A DNA stretch of 64,000 nt from Streptomyces decoyicus. Lineage in GTDB: Bacteria > Actinomycetota > Actinomycetes > Streptomycetales > Streptomycetaceae. How positions within the stretch are numbered: the first letter of the stretch is position 1; every line of letters starts with the position of its first letter. The notes below the pieces were generated by a model. That model ran no database searches, was not told the origin of the DNA, and saw only the letters and a program-made list of their open reading frames with translations. A program made the position numbers and the translations under genes. This document shows, piece by piece, positions 59,691 to 64,000 of the stretch. The stretch is from the NCBI RefSeq assembly GCF_019880305.1, contig NZ_CP082301.1, forward strand, positions 744,001 through 808,000, written 5' to 3'.

Positions 59691-60829
59691 ACGCCTACCT
59701 CTCGCCGGACGAGATCCGGCAGGTGCTGGACGCCGCGGTGGAGACCGGCCTTGCCGATCCCGCCGTCCGGCCGCTGCTGCTCGACGGCATCATGCCCCGC
59801 TACCGCAGCACGCTGCCGCTGAACCCCGCGCCCGGGCGACAGGCACACTCCGACCTGAACGAGATGAACCGGGTGGAGCGGCTGGTGGACGGCTCGGTGC
59901 CGCTGGAGATCTGGCTGCGCAACGCCGTCGCCGAGACCACCGCGGCCGAACCGCTCACCGTGTTCCAGAAGGCCCTGGACGAGGTGGCGCGGAAGGCGGG
60001 CGGTGAGCCGGATGTGCTGGCCGGGCTGCCCTCCCCCACCGCGGAGGTCAAGGAGCAGATCGTCCACCGGGACGACACGGTCCCGATCGGGTTCCTGCGG
60101 GGCGGCGAGCTGGCCGGAGGGGCGGTGGCCCGGCTCAAGGTGCCGCCGTACCAAGGGGGCGCGCCGCTTCAGCCCAACGGCTTCCCGCACTCCGGTACGG
60201 GGTGGCTGATCGCTCCCGCTCTGCTCGTCACCAACCACCATGTGGTCAACGCCAGGACCGGGACCGGCGCGGGGCGGCCGGTGGCGGACGCCGAGGATCT
60301 GAGCCTCCAGGCCCGGCACACCCGCGCCCGGTTCGACTACGACACCGACGAGGTGGAGACGGAGGAGGCCACCGTCAGCGAACTCGTCGCCGCGGACACG
60401 GAGTTGGACTATGCGGTGCTGCGGCTGGCCGCCGAGCCCGCCCGGCCGGTGCTGAGGCTGGCGACGGAACCGCTGGCGGTCGCCGGCGGGGACTTCGTGG
60501 CCGTCAACATCATCCAGCACCCGGGGGGCCAGCCGAAGCGGGTCGCGCTGCGCAACAACCTCGTCTACGAGGCCGACGAGCACGATGTGCGCTACTTCAC
60601 CGACACCCGCGGCGGGTCCTCGGGCTCGCCGGTCTTCACGGACGACTGGAAGGTGGTGGCGCTCCACCGGGGGACCCGGCGCGTGGAGAACGTGCTGTTC
60701 CAGGGCCGGACCACGGCCTTCGTCAATGTCGGTACCCAGATGTGCCGCATCATGCGCCATCTGCAGACCAGCAGTCCCGGTGTCCATGCCGAGATCGAGA
60801 CGGCACAACAGGCCGCACAGCGCGGCTGA
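59687..60829 (+). CDS. Trypsin-like protease with EAD1-like N-terminal domain
   Basis: A 380-residue serine protease. The N-terminal 110 residues (LSPDEIRQVLDAAVETGLAD, VPLEIWLRNAVAETTAAEPL) are typical in style of effector-associated domain 1, which docks effectors to STAND partners. The protease half has His185 in TNHHVV, Asp241 in ELDYAVLRL and Ser312 in GGSSGSPV. There is no signal peptide, so it acts inside the cell. The GTG start overlaps the STAND stop (GTGA), tightly coupling effector and sensor. Confidence 0.85.
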   Translation: MNAYLSPDEIRQVLDAAVETGLADPAVRPLLLDGIMPRYRSTLPLNPAPGRQAHSDLNEMNRVERLVDGSVPLEIWLRNAVAETTAAEPLTVFQKALDEVARKAGGEPDVLAGLPSPTAEVKEQIVHRDDTVPIGFLRGGELAGGAVARLKVPPYQGGAPLQPNGFPHSGTGWLIAPALLVTNHHVVNARTGTGAGRPVADAEDLSLQARHTRARFDYDTDEVETEEATVSELVAADTELDYAVLRLAAEPARPVLRLATEPLAVAGGDFVAVNIIQHPGGQPKRVALRNNLVYEADEHDVRYFTDTRGGSSGSPVFTDDWKVVALHRGTRRVENVLFQGRTTAFVNVGTQMCRIMRHLQTSSPGVHAEIETAQQAAQRG

Positions 60830-60839
60830 GGAGGACGAG

Positions 60840-61904
60840 ATGCACGGACGGCGCAGATCGCCGGTGGCGGCCGGTCCCGAGCAGGTCTTCTCGGATCTGC
60901 GGGAGGTCGCGGCGCGGGTGAGGGACGGGCTGTCCTGGGAGGTCCCCGAGTCCCTGGAGGAGCTGCCCGCGGACGAGCTGCCCGCCGGGCAGATCGCGCA
61001 GTTCGCCCAGCAGGAGCGGACCCGTGTGCTGTCGGCGGGGGTGAGCGGTCTGGAGAAGCTCGCCGAGGGGCGCGCGGACGAGATCGACGACGACGAGTCC
61101 TTCGGCGTGGAAGCCATCGTGCTGCTCGAAGGCCGGCCGGCCATCCTCGTCCGGAACCACGACTTCGCGCCGCAGCAGGGGGACTGGGCGGTGCTCGACG
61201 GCCACCGGGCGGCGATCCGTGCCTCGCTCTCGCGGGTCGGGCGGGTCGAGCTGTCCGGCCATCTCAGTCTGGACTGGCTCGGCACGGCGTTCCTGGTCGG
61301 CCCGGATGTGGTGATGACGAACCGTCATGTGGCGGCGGAGTTCGCCCGCGGCGACGGCACCGGCTGGACCTTCCAGCAGGGCATCGCCGCCCGGCTCGAC
61401 ATGGGCGAGGAGTACGGCGGCCCGGATGCGGAGAGCGCCGGCCCCGCCTACGACGTCGTCGAGGTGCTGGGCATCCATGAGGACGTCGATCTGGCTCTGC
61501 TGCGGGTCGCGCCGACGGCCGGTGCCGCGCTGCCCGCTCCCCTGGCGGTGGCCGCGGACGCACCCGCCGATCTGCCCGGACGCCCCGTGTACTGCGTCGG
61601 CTACCCGGCCTACGACGGCCGGCGCAACGAACCCGAGTCGATGCGCCGGATCTTCATGGACATCTACAACGTCAAACGGCTCCAGCCCGGCACCGCCACG
61701 GAGCTGGTGCCGGACCGGAGCGTCATCAAGCACGACTGTTCCACGCTGGGCGGCAACAGCGGCTCACCCGTCATCGACCTCACCGACCACCGTGTGCTGG
61801 GCCTGCACTTCGGCGGCCGCTACGGCTTCGGCAACTACGCCGTACCGCTGTGGCAGCTGGTGGACGATCCGTTGCTGGACCGGGCGGGGGTCAACTTCGT
61901 ATGA
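60840..61904 (+). CDS. Second trypsin-like serine protease
   Basis: A 354-residue protease with an unassigned N-terminal 140 residues (charged, helical; LEELPADELPAGQIAQFAQQ, then a beta-rich VLLEGRPAILVRNHDF segment). The chymotrypsin-fold domain has His163 (MTNRHVAA), Asp217 (EDVDLALLRV) and Ser307 (GGNSGSPV). The triad looks complete. No signal peptide. The GAGGAGG site and the 10-base gap keep it in the same operon. Paired with the EAD-protease, it may be a second effector or an activator of the nuclease or caspase. Confidence 0.85.
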   Translation: MHGRRRSPVAAGPEQVFSDLREVAARVRDGLSWEVPESLEELPADELPAGQIAQFAQQERTRVLSAGVSGLEKLAEGRADEIDDDESFGVEAIVLLEGRPAILVRNHDFAPQQGDWAVLDGHRAAIRASLSRVGRVELSGHLSLDWLGTAFLVGPDVVMTNRHVAAEFARGDGTGWTFQQGIAARLDMGEEYGGPDAESAGPAYDVVEVLGIHEDVDLALLRVAPTAGAALPAPLAVAADAPADLPGRPVYCVGYPAYDGRRNEPESMRRIFMDIYNVKRLQPGTATELVPDRSVIKHDCSTLGGNSGSPVIDLTDHRVLGLHFGGRYGFGNYAVPLWQLVDDPLLDRAGVNFV

Positions 61905-61943
61905 GCCGCGCCGCGGTGGTGTCCGCCGGTTCGCCGGTCCGCC

Positions 61944-62972
61944 CTATTTCTTGACGAATTCGGTGGTGTAGGTCTTCTTCAGGTCCACCGTGGCGTTCTT
62001 GAGGTTGGGGTTGAAGGCCTTCAGGACGCGTTCGACGGTCGCGGGGCCGTCGGCCGGCATCACACCGTCCTCGGTGAACATCGGCAGGGTGTCCTTGATC
62101 GCCTGGGCGTACAGTTCCTTGCCGCCCTGCGCGTAGTCGGACGGCATCTTCGCGGCGATCTGCTCGGGGGTGTGCGTGGACATCCACTTGAGGGTCTTCA
62201 CCAGGGCGCGGGCCAGCTTCCGCACGGTGTCCTTGTGGCTGTTCACCCAGTCGGTGTTCATGTACAGGCTGGAGGACGGGTACGGGCCGCCGAGCGCCTT
62301 CTGCGAGCCCTCGGGGGTGCGCATGTCGATGAGGACCTTGCCGAGCTTCTTGTCCAGGATCTGCGCGACCGTCGGGTCCGTCGTCATCCCGCCCTGGATC
62401 GAGGCCTGTTGGAGGGCCGAGATGAAGGTCTGTCCGGCGCCGACCGCCACCGGGGTGAACTCGTTCGTCTGCACGCCGTTCTTCACCGCGAGGTACTTGG
62501 TCAGGAAGTCGGTGGACGAGCCGAGGCCGGTGACGCCGAGCTTCTTGCCCCTGAAGTCCTTGGCCGAGGTGAGGTCGCCCGCCGCCTTGTCGGAGACGAC
62601 TTCGACCTCACCGGGGGCGTGCGCGAGCTGCACCACCGATTCCACCTGCTTGCCCTTGACCTGGAGATCGAGGGTGTGGTCGTAGAAGCCGACGACGCCC
62701 TGGACGTCGCCGGAGACCAGCGAGGTGGTGGCCTGCACACCGGCCGGTTCGGTCAGCAGCGTGACGTGGACGCCTTCGTCCTCGAAATAGCCCAGCTGCT
62801 GGGTGAGTCTCGCGGGCAGATAGATGACCTTGTCGAGGCCGCCCACCATGATCTTGATCTTGCCGTTCTTGTCCTCGGAGCCGGCGGCCGAGGAACCGCC
62901 GCAGGCGGTGACGGTGGTCAGGGCGAGGGCGGCGGCGGCCACGGCGGCAGAGAGCTTCAGCGGGGTACGCAT
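61944..62972 (-). CDS. ABC transporter substrate-binding lipoprotein (SsuA/NMT1-like)
   Basis: A 342-residue solute-binding lipoprotein. The signal peptide ends in a lipobox-like TVTACGG near residue 24. The mature NMT1/SsuA-type fold begins KIKIMVGGLDKVIYLPARLT and continues with LGYFEDEGVHVTLL, VTGLGSSTDFLTKY and TDWVNSHKD. Ligands of this family are sulfonates, taurine, nitrate or thiamine precursors; the exact one is unknown. The start follows AAGGACG. It is the last gene of a leftward operon with permease and ATPase. Confidence 0.85.
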   Translation of the reverse strand: MRTPLKLSAAVAAAALALTTVTACGGSSAAGSEDKNGKIKIMVGGLDKVIYLPARLTQQLGYFEDEGVHVTLLTEPAGVQATTSLVSGDVQGVVGFYDHTLDLQVKGKQVESVVQLAHAPGEVEVVSDKAAGDLTSAKDFRGKKLGVTGLGSSTDFLTKYLAVKNGVQTNEFTPVAVGAGQTFISALQQASIQGGMTTDPTVAQILDKKLGKVLIDMRTPEGSQKALGGPYPSSSLYMNTDWVNSHKDTVRKLARALVKTLKWMSTHTPEQIAAKMPSDYAQGGKELYAQAIKDTLPMFTEDGVMPADGPATVERVLKAFNPNLKNATVDLKKTYTTEFVKK

Positions 62973-63037
62973 GGTCACGTCCTTGTGAGGTGGAAAGAGG
63001 GCTGTACGTACGGGCCGGGGTTCAGCGGTCCAGCGGT

Positions 63038-63910
63038 TCAGCGGCCCTCGGCGGCATCGGCCGGCTTCCAGCGGAAGAGCCGCCGTTCGAGGAACGCCAG
63101 CAGCCCTTCGGCGAGCAGGGCGACGAGGGCGAGGATCACCATGGCGGCGTACACACCGGCCGCGTTGAAGGTGCCCTGGGACGCCGAGACCAGCAGGCCG
63201 AGGCCCTTGGTCGCCCCGATGTACTCGCCGACGATCGCGCCGATCAGCGCGAAGCCGAAGCTGACATGCAGGCTGGTGAAGATCCATGAGGTGGCGGAGG
63301 GGATCACCACCTGCAGGGTGACCTGGCGGTTGCTCGCGCCGAGGATGCGGGAGTTGGCGACCAGGTTGCGGTCGACCTCCCGGGCGCCCTGGAAGGCGTT
63401 GAAGAAGACCGGGAAGAAGACGAGGACGACGGCGGAGGCGACCTTGGAGGCCGGTCCGAGGCCGAACCAGATGAGGAAGATGGGGGCCAGCACGATCCGC
63501 GGCAGCGCGTTGAGCACCTTGATGTACGGGCCGAGCACATCGGCCAGGAAGCGGATCCGGCCGAGCGCGATCCCCAGCACCACACCGCCGATGACGCCGA
63601 TGACCCAGCCGAGCAGCGCTTCGTAGAGCGTGTACCAGATCTGCTCCCACAGCGAGCCCTGCGGGGTGCCGTGCAGCGCCCACTGGCTCATCTGGTCCCA
63701 GATCCTGGAGGGCATGGAGAAGTTGAACGGATCGATGACGGCGGCGCGGGCCAGCCCCTCCCACAGCCCGATCAGTCCGACGAGCAGCAGCACCCGGGTG
63801 CCGTGGACCAGGAGTTTGTGGTGACGCGCGGCGCGCGCCCTGGCCTGGGAACGGTCCGTAGGGCCCGCTCCGGCCGGTGACTTGGCCACGGTGACGGTCT
63901 CAGGCGGCAT
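63038..63910 (-). CDS. ABC transporter permease (SsuC-like)
   Basis: A 290-residue BPD_transp_1 permease with about six helices. It has the coupling-loop motif GREVDRNLVANSRILGASNRQ (EAA loop, with the usual G at the position after the third residue) and the opening LLVGLIGLWEGLARA. It partners the SsuA-like lipoprotein. The ATG at 63910 has GAGAGGGG upstream; a GTG at 63919 is the alternative. The start overlaps the 3' end of the preceding ATPase gene. Confidence 0.85.
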   Translation of the reverse strand: MPPETVTVAKSPAGAGPTDRSQARARAARHHKLLVHGTRVLLLVGLIGLWEGLARAAVIDPFNFSMPSRIWDQMSQWALHGTPQGSLWEQIWYTLYEALLGWVIGVIGGVVLGIALGRIRFLADVLGPYIKVLNALPRIVLAPIFLIWFGLGPASKVASAVVLVFFPVFFNAFQGAREVDRNLVANSRILGASNRQVTLQVVIPSATSWIFTSLHVSFGFALIGAIVGEYIGATKGLGLLVSASQGTFNAAGVYAAMVILALVALLAEGLLAFLERRLFRWKPADAAEGR

Positions 63911-64000
63911 CCGCGGCACCCCTCTCGCGGGTGATCCGGACCTCTTCGCCGAGCGAGGACCAGATCTCCCGGTAGATCTCGATGAACCGGGGCTCCAGCC
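63900..64000 (-). CDS. ABC transporter ATPase, C-terminal fragment (SsuB-like)
   Basis: The last 32 codons of a leftward gene that begins outside the window, reading LEPRFIEIYREIWSSLGEEV and ending ERGAADAA. This is typical of the C-terminal tail of nitrate/sulfonate ABC ATPases. Its stop at 63900-63902 overlaps the permease start region, so the operon order is ATPase, permease, binding protein. Confidence 0.7.
   Translation of the reverse strand, partial: LEPRFIEIYREIWSSLGEEVRITRERGAADAA

Overview
The window is very GC-rich, codes almost wall to wall, uses many GTG (and one TTG) starts, and carries gene types such as SpoIIE-type phosphatases, DUF1876, DUF6381 and PadR. This fits a Streptomyces or close relative. 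No rRNA, tRNA, CRISPR array, transposase or integrase was recognised. The gene content looks like chromosome-arm accessory and catabolic DNA. All assignments come from reading motifs and gene context; no database search was run.

Layout. 0-7.5 kb: the N-terminal end of a TrkA-N/RCK-type protein, an amino-acid permease, three unrecognised small or soluble proteins, a zinc alcohol dehydrogenase, and a bicovalent-FAD (berberine-bridge type) oxidase with a perfect 16-bp palindrome just upstream. 7.7-13.5 kb: a multidomain GAF/PAS/PP2C/HATPase phosphatase translationally coupled to a XylFGH-like sugar ABC transporter. 13.7-21.5 kb: a stress or dormancy cluster (two universal stress proteins, DUF1876, nicotinate phosphoribosyltransferase, PPK2 kinase, HAD phosphatase/beta-phosphoglucomutase, GH65 phosphorylase) resembling dispersed members of the mycobacterial DosR regulon and the streptomycete OsdR regulon.

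21.7-28.3 kb: a collagen-to-hydroxyproline locus with a secreted M9 collagenase, an M24 Xaa-Pro-type aminopeptidase, a FadR-type GntR regulator, a hydroxyproline 2-epimerase and a DHDPS-family deaminase. Three promoters share an ACAT-N4-WTGT element. 28.5-33.9 kb: small housekeeping or accessory genes (LysE exporter, MOSC protein, PNPOx-like flavoprotein, small membrane protein, family-5 uracil-DNA glycosylase, MFS exporter). 34.0-43.7 kb: a steroid ring C/D (HIP) degradation island nearly collinear with M. tuberculosis Rv3548c-Rv3560c. It holds two SDRs, EchA20, IpdA, IpdB, IpdC, FadA6, IpdF and two acyl-CoA dehydrogenases. Both divergent promoters carry KstR2-like boxes, but no KstR2 gene is present.

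43.8-52.5 kb: PadR regulator divergent from a FUSC-family membrane protein, a decayed PP2C phosphatase, a ClpC-type AAA+ unfoldase with a DUF6328 membrane protein, a helical-repeat membrane protein and a DUF6381 protein. 52.7-61.9 kb: the most striking locus. A metacaspase faces a tight six-gene operon encoding a DNA/RNA non-specific endonuclease, an alpha/beta hydrolase, a small P-loop ATPase with an arginine in Walker A, a STAND-type NTPase with a helical-repeat C-terminus, and two trypsin-like proteases, one with an effector-associated-domain-like N-terminus. It is best read as an NTPase-controlled protease/caspase/nuclease conflict (probably anti-phage, abortive-infection) system. 61.9-64 kb: an SsuABC/NMT1-type ABC uptake operon, cut by the window edge.
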